Assembly (NCBI RefSeq): GCF_030295915.1
Contig: NZ_AP027361.1
Span: 372,001 to 436,000 of the forward strand
Source: Thalassotalea sediminis
GTDB lineage: Bacteria > Pseudomonadota > Gammaproteobacteria > Enterobacterales > Alteromonadaceae
DNA: 64,000 nucleotides
Direction: 5' to 3'
Notes under the pieces: model-generated
Told to the model about the DNA's origin: nothing
Databases searched by the model: none
What the model saw: only the letters and a program-made list of their open reading frames with translations
In this document: positions 45,358 to 54,143 of the stretch, in pieces
Position numbering within the stretch: position 1 is the stretch's first letter
Layout of the letters: every line of letters begins with the position of its first letter
Program-made: the position numbers and the translations under genes

Positions 45358-45378
45358 TTTGATTGCCCTGATGATTTA

Positions 45379-46224
45379 TTACAGATTGACTTGCAAATTA
45401 TCAATAAGGCGAGCTTTTCCGCAGTGCGCAGCTGCTAGTATAACAAGCTCTTTATCATCCTCACTGGCAGGTTGTAGCGTTTTAGCATGACAAATATGTA
45501 TATAATCTGTTTTTAAACCCGCATTATTAATGAAATTAGCAGCTTGTTTTGCAAGGCCAATAAAGTCATTATCTTGTTTTATCTGTTCGGCCAGCCATTG
45601 AATATTTTGACTCAATGCAGGCGCTATTTTTAGCTCTTCTTCCGTCAAATAGTTATTCCTAGAGCTTAATGCGAGCCCACTCGGTTCTCTAACGGTAGGT
45701 ACTGGTATGATATCGATAGGCATCGATAAGTCATCAACCATAGTTTGAATAACTTGCACCTGTTGAAAATCTTTTAAGCCAAAACATGCGACATCAGGCT
45801 GCACAATATTGAAGAGTTTACAAACAACAGTAGCGACACCACGAAAATGGCCAGGTCGGCTTTCACCACAGTAACCTTCTGATACCTGAGGGACCTCAAC
45901 AAATGACTGCTTATCCAGACCTTTTGGATAAATAACTGCAGGTGTGGGGGTAAAAAGTAAGTCAGTATCCGCGTCAGCGAGCTTTTTCTGATCTGCTGCT
46001 AATGTTCTTGGGTAATTCTCTATGTCTTCATTTTGACCAAATTGCATCGGATTAACAAAAATACTGGCCACCACTTTATCAGCATGTTTGTGCGCTTCTG
46101 TGATTAAAGAAATATGGCCTGCATGCAGGTTTCCCATGGTAGGAACAAAAGCGACTTTTAACCCTTGTAGTCGCCATTGGTTAACTTCTTTACGTAAGGT
46201 TGCAATATCATTTACGACGATCAT
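45379..46224 (-). CDS. panC: Pantothenate synthetase
   Basis: The product has 281 residues. Family marks are [15 protein letters not shown] (ATP-binding HxGH), FVNPMQFG, the [12 protein letters not shown] region and [15 protein letters not shown]. It joins pantoate and beta-alanine with ATP to make pantothenate. It is last in the dksA-gluQ-pcnB-folK-panB-panC series and 6 bp from panB. Beta-alanine is probably supplied by the neighbouring panP product. Confidence 0.98.
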   Translation of the reverse strand: MIVVNDIATLRKEVNQWRLQGLKVAFVPTMGNLHAGHISLITEAHKHADKVVASIFVNPMQFGQNEDIENYPRTLAADQKKLADADTDLLFTPTPAVIYPKGLDKQSFVEVPQVSEGYCGESRPGHFRGVATVVCKLFNIVQPDVACFGLKDFQQVQVIQTMVDDLSMPIDIIPVPTVREPSGLALSSRNNYLTEEELKIAPALSQNIQWLAEQIKQDNDFIGLAKQAANFINNAGLKTDYIHICHAKTLQPASEDDKELVILAAAHCGKARLIDNLQVNL

Positions 46225-46230
46225 TTTAAT

Positions 46231-47025
46231 CTACTTAAATATATGTTCATCACCAGGGAAGTTTCCTTGTGAAACTTCACTGATATATAATTCTATGGCT
46301 TTTTTAATATCACCAGTGTCGATGAGAAAGTTTCTGGAAAATTTAGGCATATAACTACAAGAAATGCCCAGTGCATCATGCATCACTAATATCTGGCCAT
46401 CAGTATCTTTGCCTGCACCTATACCAATTGTAGGTATAGTTAATGCTTCAGAAATCGCTTTACCTAGCGAAGCTGGTATACATTCTAAGACCAATAATTG
46501 CGCACCCGCCGCTTCTAAAGCCTTGGCATGCTCGATCATTTCTAGCGCTTTATCGTTGTCACGTCCCTGTACTTTAAAGCCACCAAAAACATTGACTGAT
46601 TGTGGCGTTAGTCCGAGATGTGCACACACAGGAATACCACGTTCAACGAGGCCAGAAATTGTTTCGGCTAACCAAAGTCCACCTTCAATTTTAACCATGC
46701 TGGCCCCTGCTTGCATTAATTTGGCAGCATTGATAAAAGCTTGTTCTTTTGTTGCGTAGCTCATGAAAGGCAGATCACTGATTATAAGCGTGTTTTCAAC
46801 GCCACGTTTTACACATTGCGTATGGTAAGCCATATGGTCTACGTCAACGGGTAAGGTATCATCTTGCCCTTGCAATACCATACCGAGTGAATCTCCAATT
46901 AAAATAGCGTGAATACCTGCCTGATCAAACAGTTTAGCAAAGCTGGCATCATAAGCTGTAATGGTGGCAATTTTTTCGCCTTGTTGCTTCATTTTTTGCA
47001 ACACAGAAGTTGTTATCTTTGTCAT
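46231..47025 (-). CDS. panB: 3-methyl-2-oxobutanoate hydroxymethyltransferase
   Basis: The product has 264 residues. Typical segments are [16 protein letters not shown], the metal-site [24 protein letters not shown] and [18 protein letters not shown]. It makes ketopantoate from 3-methyl-2-oxobutanoate and methylene-tetrahydrofolate, the first committed step to pantothenate. It lies 6 bp upstream of panC. Confidence 0.98.
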   Translation of the reverse strand: MTKITTSVLQKMKQQGEKIATITAYDASFAKLFDQAGIHAILIGDSLGMVLQGQDDTLPVDVDHMAYHTQCVKRGVENTLIISDLPFMSYATKEQAFINAAKLMQAGASMVKIEGGLWLAETISGLVERGIPVCAHLGLTPQSVNVFGGFKVQGRDNDKALEMIEHAKALEAAGAQLLVLECIPASLGKAISEALTIPTIGIGAGKDTDGQILVMHDALGISCSYMPKFSRNFLIDTGDIKKAIELYISEVSQGNFPGDEHIFK

Positions 47026-47080
47026 TTAAAGATCCAAAAGCATATTTATCATGCTTTAATTTTATTTACTTGTAGCGATT

Positions 47081-47572
47081 TTAACTGAGTTGGCTGTGAA
47101 TTGTTAGTGCGTTTTTATCGATGCTTTTGGCTAAACTAGCAACGCTGGATTGGCAGGGGAGAATTAACGTTGGTGCAATCTCAGCCAACGGAATTAAAAC
47201 GAATTCACGATCTTTCATACCATAATGCGGTACGACGAGGCGCTCTGTATTAATCACATCTAAATCATAAAGTAGAATATCTAAGTCAAGTATTCGCGCT
47301 CCCCAGCGATCGCCTTTTCTTACTCTACCGGCATTCTTTTCTATCATTTGTAATGCGTCAAGTAATGCTACTGGTGAAAGCGACGTATCGATACAGGCTA
47401 CTGCATTCATGTAATCTGGCTGATCTTGCGGCCCCATAGGCTGGCTGCAGTACAGTGATGAAACAGCGTTAACAGTAAACATGTCATGCTGTTTCAATTG
47501 ATCTATCGCCCGTTGAATTTGTTTAGCAGGGTTAGATAAATTGCTGCCGATACCGATATAACAGAGCGCCAT
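47081..47572 (-). CDS. folK: 2-amino-4-hydroxy-6-hydroxymethyldihydropteridine diphosphokinase
   Basis: The product has 163 residues. HPPK features are YIGIGSNLSNP near the start, RKGDRWGARILDLDILLYD with the magnesium aspartates, and VVPHYGMKDREFVLIPL. It pyrophosphorylates the pterin alcohol in folate synthesis. It sits 2 bp after pcnB, the common pcnB-folK order. Confidence 0.98.
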   Translation of the reverse strand: MALCYIGIGSNLSNPAKQIQRAIDQLKQHDMFTVNAVSSLYCSQPMGPQDQPDYMNAVACIDTSLSPVALLDALQMIEKNAGRVRKGDRWGARILDLDILLYDLDVINTERLVVPHYGMKDREFVLIPLAEIAPTLILPCQSSVASLAKSIDKNALTIHSQLS

Positions 47573-47574
47573 AA

Positions 47575-49044
47575 TTAATGTTGGGGCTTATTGTTACGTG
47601 GTGAACGGCGACGCTTTCTAGGTGTGCGTCTCGTGCTTGGTTTACTTCGCGCCAATGACTTTATCATTTGTTGCTGCGTTTCATAATTTCTTTGCTGAAA
47701 TTCAGTCCACCAATCAGTGAGTTCTGCTAAATCGTTATTTCCTTGTGCAGATTCGACTTGGTGACGCAAAAGTAAGAAGTCATAACCCGCTCTAAATTTA
47801 GGATGTTCGAACGCTCTATATGCGCGTTTACCATCGCGACGAGTTAATCTTTCTTGCAATATCAAAATGTCTTTGATCACAGTTTGGAAGCGTTTTGGAA
47901 TAGCAATGCTTTGTTGTTGTCGAGCCATTACCTCGCCGTAGGCGGTAAAAAAAGCATCTTGCGGTGTTAACGACGATGTTTGTTTTAATACCTTTATTTG
48001 CTGCTGAATGGGATACCATAACAGTGCAGCAAATAAAAATGCTGGCGTAACACGTTTATCGTTATTGATTCTCTCATCCGTATTGTTAAAGGCTTGCTCT
48101 AAAAAGGCTGGTAAATAAAGTAAAGACTGTTGTTCTAGTGCTTCATCAACAACAGGAAAAAAATAGCGAAACAGTTCATATTGGCGCAACATATGGAAGT
48201 TTTCTAAAGCTTTACCTGATAGAAATAACTTTAAAAATTCTTCAAATAAGCGCGCAGGCGGAATATTGTCTAATAATGGAGCAAGTGCAATAATCGGTGC
48301 TGCAGTTTCTTTACTGATGGTCATATCAAGCTTAGTTGCGAATCTTATCGCGCGAAGCATGCGAACGGGGTCTTCACGATAACGTGTTTCAGGATCCCCA
48401 ATTAACCGAATTTTGCGTTGTTTAATGTCTTCAACACCATTAGCAAAATCATAAACATTGAAGTTAGCAACAGAATAATAAAGGGCGTTTATTGTAAAAT
48501 CTCTGCGTTCAGCATCCTCTTCAATTGAGCCATAAATATTGTCTCTAAGTAGCATGCCGTGTTCACTTTGCTTTGACGTTTTAGCACAGGATGCTTGTGG
48601 TGAATTGCCATCGTGATGCCCACGAAAAGTCGCTACTTCTATAATATCGCGACCAAAAACAATATGAGCCAAACGAAAGCGTCTACCAATGAGGCGACAG
48701 TTTCTAAATAAGGCCTTAATTTGTTCAGGCGTTGCGTTAGTTGCGATATCAAAATCTTTTGGTGCTAAGCCAAGCATAATGTCTCGTACACCACCACCAA
48801 CTAAATAGGCGTCAAAACCGCCTTTATTTAAACGATAGAGTACTTTTAGTGCATTTGAGCTAATGTGTTGGCGAGAAACGGGGTGTTTGTCTCGAGATAA
48901 AATTTGTGGGCCATCGCTGCGTTTTGCAGGGACTGAACTTGCTGATTTTTGTTCATGCATAGACTGGCCGAATACCTTCTTACACAAATTGATAACACGT
49001 TTGATACTTAACAACCTCAAAACTAAAAACTGCGTCGAGATCAT
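47575..49044 (-). CDS. pcnB: Poly(A) polymerase I
   Basis: The product has about 489 residues from ATG 49044. The nucleotidyltransferase core is clear: YLVGGGVRDIMLGLAPKDFDIATNATPEQ, RRFRLAHIVFG, then the RNA-binding RRDFTINALYY and RAIRFATKLD. The C-terminus is strongly basic (RRTPRKRRRSPRNN). It adds poly(A) tails to RNA to promote decay. E. coli PcnB begins close to the window segment IKRVINLCKK, so a TTG start near 49008 is possible. It precedes folK. Confidence 0.96.
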   Translation of the reverse strand: MISTQFLVLRLLSIKRVINLCKKVFGQSMHEQKSASSVPAKRSDGPQILSRDKHPVSRQHISSNALKVLYRLNKGGFDAYLVGGGVRDIMLGLAPKDFDIATNATPEQIKALFRNCRLIGRRFRLAHIVFGRDIIEVATFRGHHDGNSPQASCAKTSKQSEHGMLLRDNIYGSIEEDAERRDFTINALYYSVANFNVYDFANGVEDIKQRKIRLIGDPETRYREDPVRMLRAIRFATKLDMTISKETAAPIIALAPLLDNIPPARLFEEFLKLFLSGKALENFHMLRQYELFRYFFPVVDEALEQQSLLYLPAFLEQAFNNTDERINNDKRVTPAFLFAALLWYPIQQQIKVLKQTSSLTPQDAFFTAYGEVMARQQQSIAIPKRFQTVIKDILILQERLTRRDGKRAYRAFEHPKFRAGYDFLLLRHQVESAQGNNDLAELTDWWTEFQQRNYETQQQMIKSLARSKPSTRRTPRKRRRSPRNNKPQH

Positions 49045-49145
49045 ATAACAGTGAGGCAAAAAAGAGAATGAAAAAAATACAGTATTCGTATTAAAAGCGC
49101 GGTATTTTTTTGAATGACTCTGAATTCGTGTGGTAGCAAAACCCT

Positions 49146-50042
49146 TTAAATAGAGATTTGCCGTTGTTTAGGTACTAATGCACGTTGCCAATGACTTATC
49201 GCCCAGTTGATGATGGTATCGACATCAGCAGTTTGTAACGAAGAAGGAGGGTTTTGACCTAAAAACCTTAGTGCATTAACTAGACTAGGCTGTGGCTTTT
49301 TAATGTCTATGGCTGGCGCCTTGTTTTGCTTGCTTAACTTGTACCCTTCATGAGTCACAGCAAGTGGAATATGACCATAACAAGGTACGGTTTTTCCTAA
49401 TAACTTAAAAAAACTTATTTGTCTCGCCGTAGGCGTTAACAAATCACACCCTCGTATTACGTGAGTGATCTCTTGCTCAATATCATCGGCAACAACAGCT
49501 AGCTGATATGCATATAGGCGGTCACGCCTTTTAATAATGAAATCCTCAGCGGCCAACGTGCTATCACAAGACACGTGTCCTTGAAATATATCAGTATAAT
49601 GAGACGTTTTTTCTTGATTAATTACCCGAATAGCACAGTTTTCTCTCGAGAGGTTGAGCGTCCGACAGTGGCCATTATAGACCCCGCCCATTGCTTTTAT
49701 TTGTGCACGTGTACACTGACAATTATATGCTAGACGGTTCAGCGTTAAGTTTTCAATTATTTGTTCATATCGTTTTGATTGACAGCTTTGAAACATCACT
49801 TCTTGGTCCCATTGAAGACCATATGCAAGTAGTGTTTCGAGAATACTTTCGCTAGCGCCTTGTTGCTCTCGCGGCGGATCAATATCTTCAATTCGCACCA
49901 ACCACTCTCCTTGATGGTATTTAGCATCAAGAAAACTCGCTAATGCGGTAATAAGGGAGCCGTAATGAAGAAATCCAGAAGGAGATGGCGCAAAGCGACC
50001 TCGATAATATGAAGATCGCTCTGACATGATTGGTTTACTCAT
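49146..50042 (-). CDS. gluQ: Glutamyl-Q tRNA(Asp) synthetase
   Basis: The product has 298 residues, a GluRS catalytic domain without the anticodon-binding part. HIGH-region GRFAPSPSGFLHYGS, RIEDIDPPRE, the zinc-site cysteines (CQCTRAQIKAMGGVYNGHC) and a KMSKS-type YKLSKQNKAP are present. It glutamylates queuosine at position 34 of tRNA-Asp. It lies 12 bp downstream of dksA on the same strand, the widespread dksA-gluQ arrangement. Confidence 0.97.
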   Translation of the reverse strand: MSKPIMSERSSYYRGRFAPSPSGFLHYGSLITALASFLDAKYHQGEWLVRIEDIDPPREQQGASESILETLLAYGLQWDQEVMFQSCQSKRYEQIIENLTLNRLAYNCQCTRAQIKAMGGVYNGHCRTLNLSRENCAIRVINQEKTSHYTDIFQGHVSCDSTLAAEDFIIKRRDRLYAYQLAVVADDIEQEITHVIRGCDLLTPTARQISFFKLLGKTVPCYGHIPLAVTHEGYKLSKQNKAPAIDIKKPQPSLVNALRFLGQNPPSSLQTADVDTIINWAISHWQRALVPKQRQISI

Positions 50043-50054
50043 CTATATAGATGA

Positions 50055-50495
50055 TTAGCCTGCAAGCTGACGCTCTTTAATTTCCGCTAATGTTTTACAC
50101 TCTATACATAGATCGGCTGTAGGACGAGCTTCTAATCGGCGAATGCCAATTTCAATGCCACAAGACTTACAGAAACCAAAATCATCTTCTTCAATTAATT
50201 GCAAAGTTTTTTCAATCTTTTTAATTAATTTACGTTCACGATCTCTGGTGCGTAACTCTAAGCTAAATTCTTCTTCTTGAGCTGCACGGTCAACAGGGTC
50301 AGGAAAATTCGCCGCTTCATCTTTCATATGAGTTACGGTGCGATCGACTTCTTCACGAAGTTGCGTACGCCAAGCTTCTAGGATCTTTTTAAAGTGTTCC
50401 AATTGCTCAGCGTTCATGTATTCTTCATTAGGTTTTTCTACATACGGCTCAACACCGGCTAATGCTAAAATACCTAAAGCTTTACTGTTTGGCAT
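50055..50495 (-). CDS. dksA: RNA polymerase-binding transcription factor DksA
   Basis: The product has 146 residues from ATG 50495, preceded by TTTAGGAGA at ideal spacing; the frame extends upstream but without such a site. Features are [17 protein letters not shown], the coiled-coil tip [12 protein letters not shown] with the acidic residues that enter the polymerase channel, and the zinc finger CKSCGIEIG...CIECK. It works with ppGpp to adjust transcription of rRNA and amino-acid genes. It heads the gluQ-pcnB-folK-panBC series. Confidence 0.98.
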   Translation of the reverse strand: MPNSKALGILALAGVEPYVEKPNEEYMNAEQLEHFKKILEAWRTQLREEVDRTVTHMKDEAANFPDPVDRAAQEEEFSLELRTRDRERKLIKKIEKTLQLIEEDDFGFCKSCGIEIGIRRLEARPTADLCIECKTLAEIKERQLAG

Positions 50496-50835
50496 GCTAA
50501 TTCTCCTAAAGCTAACTCGATCAAATAACAATTAAAGAATGCGTATTTGATTGCATGTGCCAATTTTTAAATAGACCTGAAATATCAGAACTATATTGTG
50601 TTACGTTAGACAAAATTCAAGAACAAATGTTAAAAATATATTTTTTAACTAAATATCAAAACGTTACAGAAGTAACATATATCTTATGAATCCTGCTTTT
50701 CTCGCAAGCCCACTTTTTTAGCAAGATTCTACAGCTCTCGTCAATCTTTTGTTGATAAATGTTTGTTAAGCAGTGTGTCTTTTTTAACAGATAAACGGTT
50801 TCTTCTTGTGAAAAGTCATGAGGTTAAGTTGATGT
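50496..50835. other. Intergenic region between dksA and sfsA
   Basis: This 340-bp AT-rich stretch holds the dksA promoter and leader (ribosome site TTTAGGAGA at its lower end). I saw no convincing small gene, RNA gene or strong hairpin terminator for sfsA. Confidence 0.45.
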
Positions 50836-51549
50836 TTAGTCAATTATAACAGGGACTTGATGCGTCAGCGTGAGTTCAGCAATCGTTGACGTAAGATTGA
50901 AATCTGCTTTATAGGCAATAATTTCGACGCCTTGTTGATATGCCTCTAAAAGTAACTGTGCGTATTTTTCATCAATATGACGTGCAGCGGCAACACTCTC
51001 GATACCAGAATGAAGTACAGCAAATAATAGTACTGCTCGTTTTCCGCTGGCTACAACGTCCATGAGTTCTCTTAGGTGCTTTTGCCCCCGTACTGTTTTT
51101 GCGTCTGGAAAGTAACCTTGTTTCGCGTCAAGTAAAGTGACACTTTTAACTTCTATGTAGGTGTCTTTACCTTGTGAATCTTTAATAAAAAAATCTACCT
51201 TGCTGTTTTCTTCACCATACCTAACTTCTCTCTTTAAAGAGGTAAATTGCGTTAGTTGGGTAATACGCCTGTTAACGAGTGCTTCTTCTACCAGTTGATT
51301 CGCTCGTATAGTATTAACACAAATCATATGTTGTTCATGAGTAATGCTGAGCTCCCAACTAAACGGATACTTTCTTTTTACATTGTCAGAAATACTGTAC
51401 CGTACAATGCTACCAGCATCTGCACAGCCTGTCATTGCACCGGTGTTAGCGCAGTGAATGGTTGTTTTCTCGCCATTCGGTAATATTACATCTGCCAAAA
51501 AACGTTTATAACGCTTCTCCAGCGTTGCATGGCCAAGTTCTAGTTTCAT
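50836..51549 (-). CDS. sfsA: Sugar fermentation stimulation protein SfsA
   Basis: The product has 237 residues from ATG 51549, whose start ([20 protein letters not shown]) matches SfsA; the upstream open frame is not conserved-looking. Other marks are [43 protein letters not shown] and LLFAVLHSG. The E(D)-x-K nuclease-like core has led to suggestions of DNA binding; the true role is unclear. It lies upstream of dksA on the same strand, as in E. coli. Confidence 0.95.
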   Translation of the reverse strand: MKLELGHATLEKRYKRFLADVILPNGEKTTIHCANTGAMTGCADAGSIVRYSISDNVKRKYPFSWELSITHEQHMICVNTIRANQLVEEALVNRRITQLTQFTSLKREVRYGEENSKVDFFIKDSQGKDTYIEVKSVTLLDAKQGYFPDAKTVRGQKHLRELMDVVASGKRAVLLFAVLHSGIESVAAARHIDEKYAQLLLEAYQQGVEIIAYKADFNLTSTIAELTLTHQVPVIID

Positions 51550-51670
51550 TTGTATGTGTTTGGATGATAAAAAACGCACTATATCATAACTAATTACAGA
51601 TCTTGGAGTGAGTGAATAGTAAGAATGGTGTAAACTAACACTATAAAAATACAACCAAAAAGGTGACCGT

Positions 51671-52957
51671 GTGAAGCAACGTGTTTTAGTGCATCTAACA
51701 ACTAAAAATAAAGCTAAAGATTGGCAACAAGAGAAAACTATCCAGTGTATTGATGGTAACGTATATTTATATTTTCCAACGTTAAATAAAGCAATTAGTC
51801 GAGATATTCAAAAGGCTGCCCGTAAGCTTGAAGGGATGGGAATAGAACAGATAACGCTAGTTGGGGATTTATGGCAAGAGCATTTTCAATGGGCTTTTGC
51901 ACAAGGCTTTAGTTGTATTGAAAAATTAAACAGTGTTACTTTTACGGGTCAAGAGGCTGACAAACTCGCAGATAAACTAGCGACATACGCATGGGCGAAA
52001 ACATTGACAAACCAAACGGCAGCTGAGCAGTCGCCAGAAGTGTTAACGACAAGTGTTTATGATTACTTAAAATCGTTAGCGCCAGAGCATATTCACATGA
52101 ATGTTGTGAAAGGCGAAGCGTTAAAACATAACGGGTGGGTTGGTGTTTATAACGTTGGTAAGGCGAGTCAACATGCGCCTTGTTTAGCTGAGATTGATTT
52201 TAACCCTACGGGTAATAATGACGCTGCTGTTAGTGTTTGTTTGGTTGGTAAAGGTATTACTTTTGATACCGGTGGTTATAGCCTTAAGCCTAATGAAGGC
52301 ATGTTTAACATGAAGTGTGATATGGGTGGGGTTGCTGTTGTCGCCGCATCGCTGGCTTATGCGATTCAACAAGGGTTAGATAAACGCGTAAAGCTGATTT
52401 TGTGTTGCGCTGAAAACATGATCAGCGGCAGTGCTTATAAGGTTAGTGATATATTAACTTATAAAAATGGTGTGACGTGCGAAGTAGCCAATACTGATGC
52501 TGAAGGACGTTTAGTATTAGCTGATGGGCTATTGTTGGCGAGTGAATCGGATCCAGATATGATTATCGATGCTGCGACGCTTACGGGAGCGGCCATGCTT
52601 GCTACTGGAGGCGATTATACTGCATTAATGTCTTTAGATGATCAGTCAGCACAATATGCTTTAGAGGCTGCTGATACGGAGCAAGAACCGCTTTGGCGCT
52701 TACCATTGGAAACATGGCATCAAGAGAAGTGTCCCTCCGCATTTGCTGATACTGCAAATAGCAGAACTCAGAAAGGTGGAGGTATGGGAGGCGCGAGTAA
52801 CGCTGCAGGTTTCCTTTCTCGTTTTGTGCCGAATGAAGGTGCTGGTTGGTTACACTTCGATTTAGCGGCTGCTTATAATGGTAGCGCGAATGCTATGTGG
52901 GGTGCTGGAGCAACGGGTATGTCAATTGCCACTATTTCTCGTTTATTACTTAAGTAA
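51671..52957 (+). CDS. pepB: Peptidase B (M17 leucyl aminopeptidase family)
   Basis: The product has 428 residues, against 427 in E. coli PepB. The metal-site signatures [24 protein letters not shown] and [17 protein letters not shown] are intact. The N-terminal domain is short, as in PepB rather than PepA. It is a cytoplasmic manganese aminopeptidase that removes N-terminal residues from peptides. The start (GTGAAGCAACG) is GTG 51671, with AAAAGGTGA just before it. Divergent from sfsA. Confidence 0.93.
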   Translation: MKQRVLVHLTTKNKAKDWQQEKTIQCIDGNVYLYFPTLNKAISRDIQKAARKLEGMGIEQITLVGDLWQEHFQWAFAQGFSCIEKLNSVTFTGQEADKLADKLATYAWAKTLTNQTAAEQSPEVLTTSVYDYLKSLAPEHIHMNVVKGEALKHNGWVGVYNVGKASQHAPCLAEIDFNPTGNNDAAVSVCLVGKGITFDTGGYSLKPNEGMFNMKCDMGGVAVVAASLAYAIQQGLDKRVKLILCCAENMISGSAYKVSDILTYKNGVTCEVANTDAEGRLVLADGLLLASESDPDMIIDAATLTGAAMLATGGDYTALMSLDDQSAQYALEAADTEQEPLWRLPLETWHQEKCPSAFADTANSRTQKGGGMGGASNAAGFLSRFVPNEGAGWLHFDLAAAYNGSANAMWGAGATGMSIATISRLLLK

Positions 52958-52963
52958 TATATA

Positions 52964-53004
52964 TGTAGAAGAGCCGTTACATAGCATGTGATTGCTCTTC
53001 TACA
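52964..53004. terminator. Hairpin between convergent pepB and the STAS-like gene
   Basis: A perfect 11-bp stem (TGTAGAAGAGC / GCTCTTCTACA) encloses a 19-nt loop that itself has ACAT/ATGT pairing. It overlaps the 3' end of the STAS-like gene. No strong T tract. Confidence 0.5.
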
Positions 53005-53390
53005 AACTCAACTAACCAGTTTTTCGCCGAGACAATATCAGCAAAAACATGAAATTTAAGATTACATGCTTGGTAAACTCTTCTTAACTGCATTTGCTGA
53101 ATGTCTGCGGAATTACTTTCCACAATGACACTTGCGTTGGCAATCATGCCACGTTGCATCCGATAACGTGTTACATCGACTAATGCTTTTTCTGCCTCTG
53201 GTGTAAAGATACTATTACCATAGAAGGTGACAAGTAACCCCCAAGGTTTTCCTTGGTATTGTTCGCAAGCTTTTTGCATATCTTCAACATAGGCGTGCGC
53301 GGTGATTTCATTGAATGGGCCGTGCGCATCTACAACAAGAATATTGCCCTCTTTTTCAATATGATAGTCACCATGTGCAGCTAAATTCAT
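52977..53390 (-). CDS. STAS/SpoIIAA-like protein of unknown function
   Basis: The product has 137 residues from ATG 53390, chosen because CCAAGGAGGAG lies at ideal distance; an upstream in-frame start is less likely. The pattern of alternating strands and helices (GNILVVDAHGPFNEITAHAYVEDM, PWGLLVTFYGNSIFTPEAE, RGMIANASVIVE) resembles the STAS-like or SpoIIAA-like fold found in small cytoplasmic proteins. No catalytic residues can be assigned. Monocistronic, convergent with pepB. Confidence 0.6.
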   Translation of the reverse strand: MNLAAHGDYHIEKEGNILVVDAHGPFNEITAHAYVEDMQKACEQYQGKPWGLLVTFYGNSIFTPEAEKALVDVTRYRMQRGMIANASVIVESNSADIQQMQLRRVYQACNLKFHVFADIVSAKNWLVEFVEEQSHAM

Positions 53391-53491
53391 ATGCTCCTCC
53401 TTGGTTTGAAATAGAGCAGATATCAATAGCAGGAATTATTGACGTTGCCAAGTAAGCAGATTTTACGAAAGTTGCAACTTTTTAATTATGG

Positions 53492-54040
53492 TTATTTCAA
53501 TGACTTATTGGTAGTGAATGACCAGGTTCTTATTGGTTTATAGCGTACACCTTCATTGGTACTGTAAGAGTGATATAGGCTGAATTGGCTGATCGTAAGC
53601 ATAATAGAAACCCCCTCACTTTTAGTTTGTTGTTGTGGTATTTCTTTTGCCTTTCGAAACAGGGTTATATGAGGTAAAAAGGACGGATGATGTTGCGTAA
53701 TTCCCATGATGCTTGCTTGATGGCTCAAATTATACGCTAAACGTGATAACGGTTTAGGGAAGTTTTGAAATGCTAGGTACAATACCTGGGGTTTTTTGAA
53801 AAGACCAAGTTGTGTTGCACAAATTTCAAAAGGTGCTTGTTTGCTCAACAGGTTTTGAGCGTCGACAAACGTAATTAATTGTTCAATTTGAAGGTCGCTC
53901 AGCATACCGAGAAATGACAGTGTAATATGAAAGTTTTCTTGTGAAACGGGCTTGGCATTCAACAATATTTGTTGTCGCCACTTTGCGAGATATTGTTTAT
54001 CTGAGTTGCTAATATCTAAGGCGAAAAACATTCGCTTCAT
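53492..54040 (-). CDS. thpR: RNA 2',3'-cyclic phosphodiesterase (LigT/2H family)
   Basis: The product has 182 residues from ATG 54040 (MKRMFFALDIS); an ATG four codons upstream is the alternative. Two H-x-T motifs of the 2H superfamily are intact: FHITLSFLG and FLPHITLFRKA. It opens 2',3'-cyclic phosphates on RNA ends. The length fits the family (176 in E. coli). Single gene, upstream of the choice-of-anchor lipoprotein on the same strand. Confidence 0.92.
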   Translation of the reverse strand: MKRMFFALDISNSDKQYLAKWRQQILLNAKPVSQENFHITLSFLGMLSDLQIEQLITFVDAQNLLSKQAPFEICATQLGLFKKPQVLYLAFQNFPKPLSRLAYNLSHQASIMGITQHHPSFLPHITLFRKAKEIPQQQTKSEGVSIMLTISQFSLYHSYSTNEGVRYKPIRTWSFTTNKSLK

Positions 54041-54143
54041 GGATATAACCAAATCTAGGAAGTTATCATTACAGCATAATAAAGAGGGTATATTTAGGCA
54101 ATATTTAACATACCCTCGTTGTAATCTACGATAGTTTAAAGTA

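Noticed and set aside
46364..46759. 131-codon plus-strand frame inside panB
   Set aside because: Antisense to an unambiguous gene, with no ribosome site or recognisable motif.
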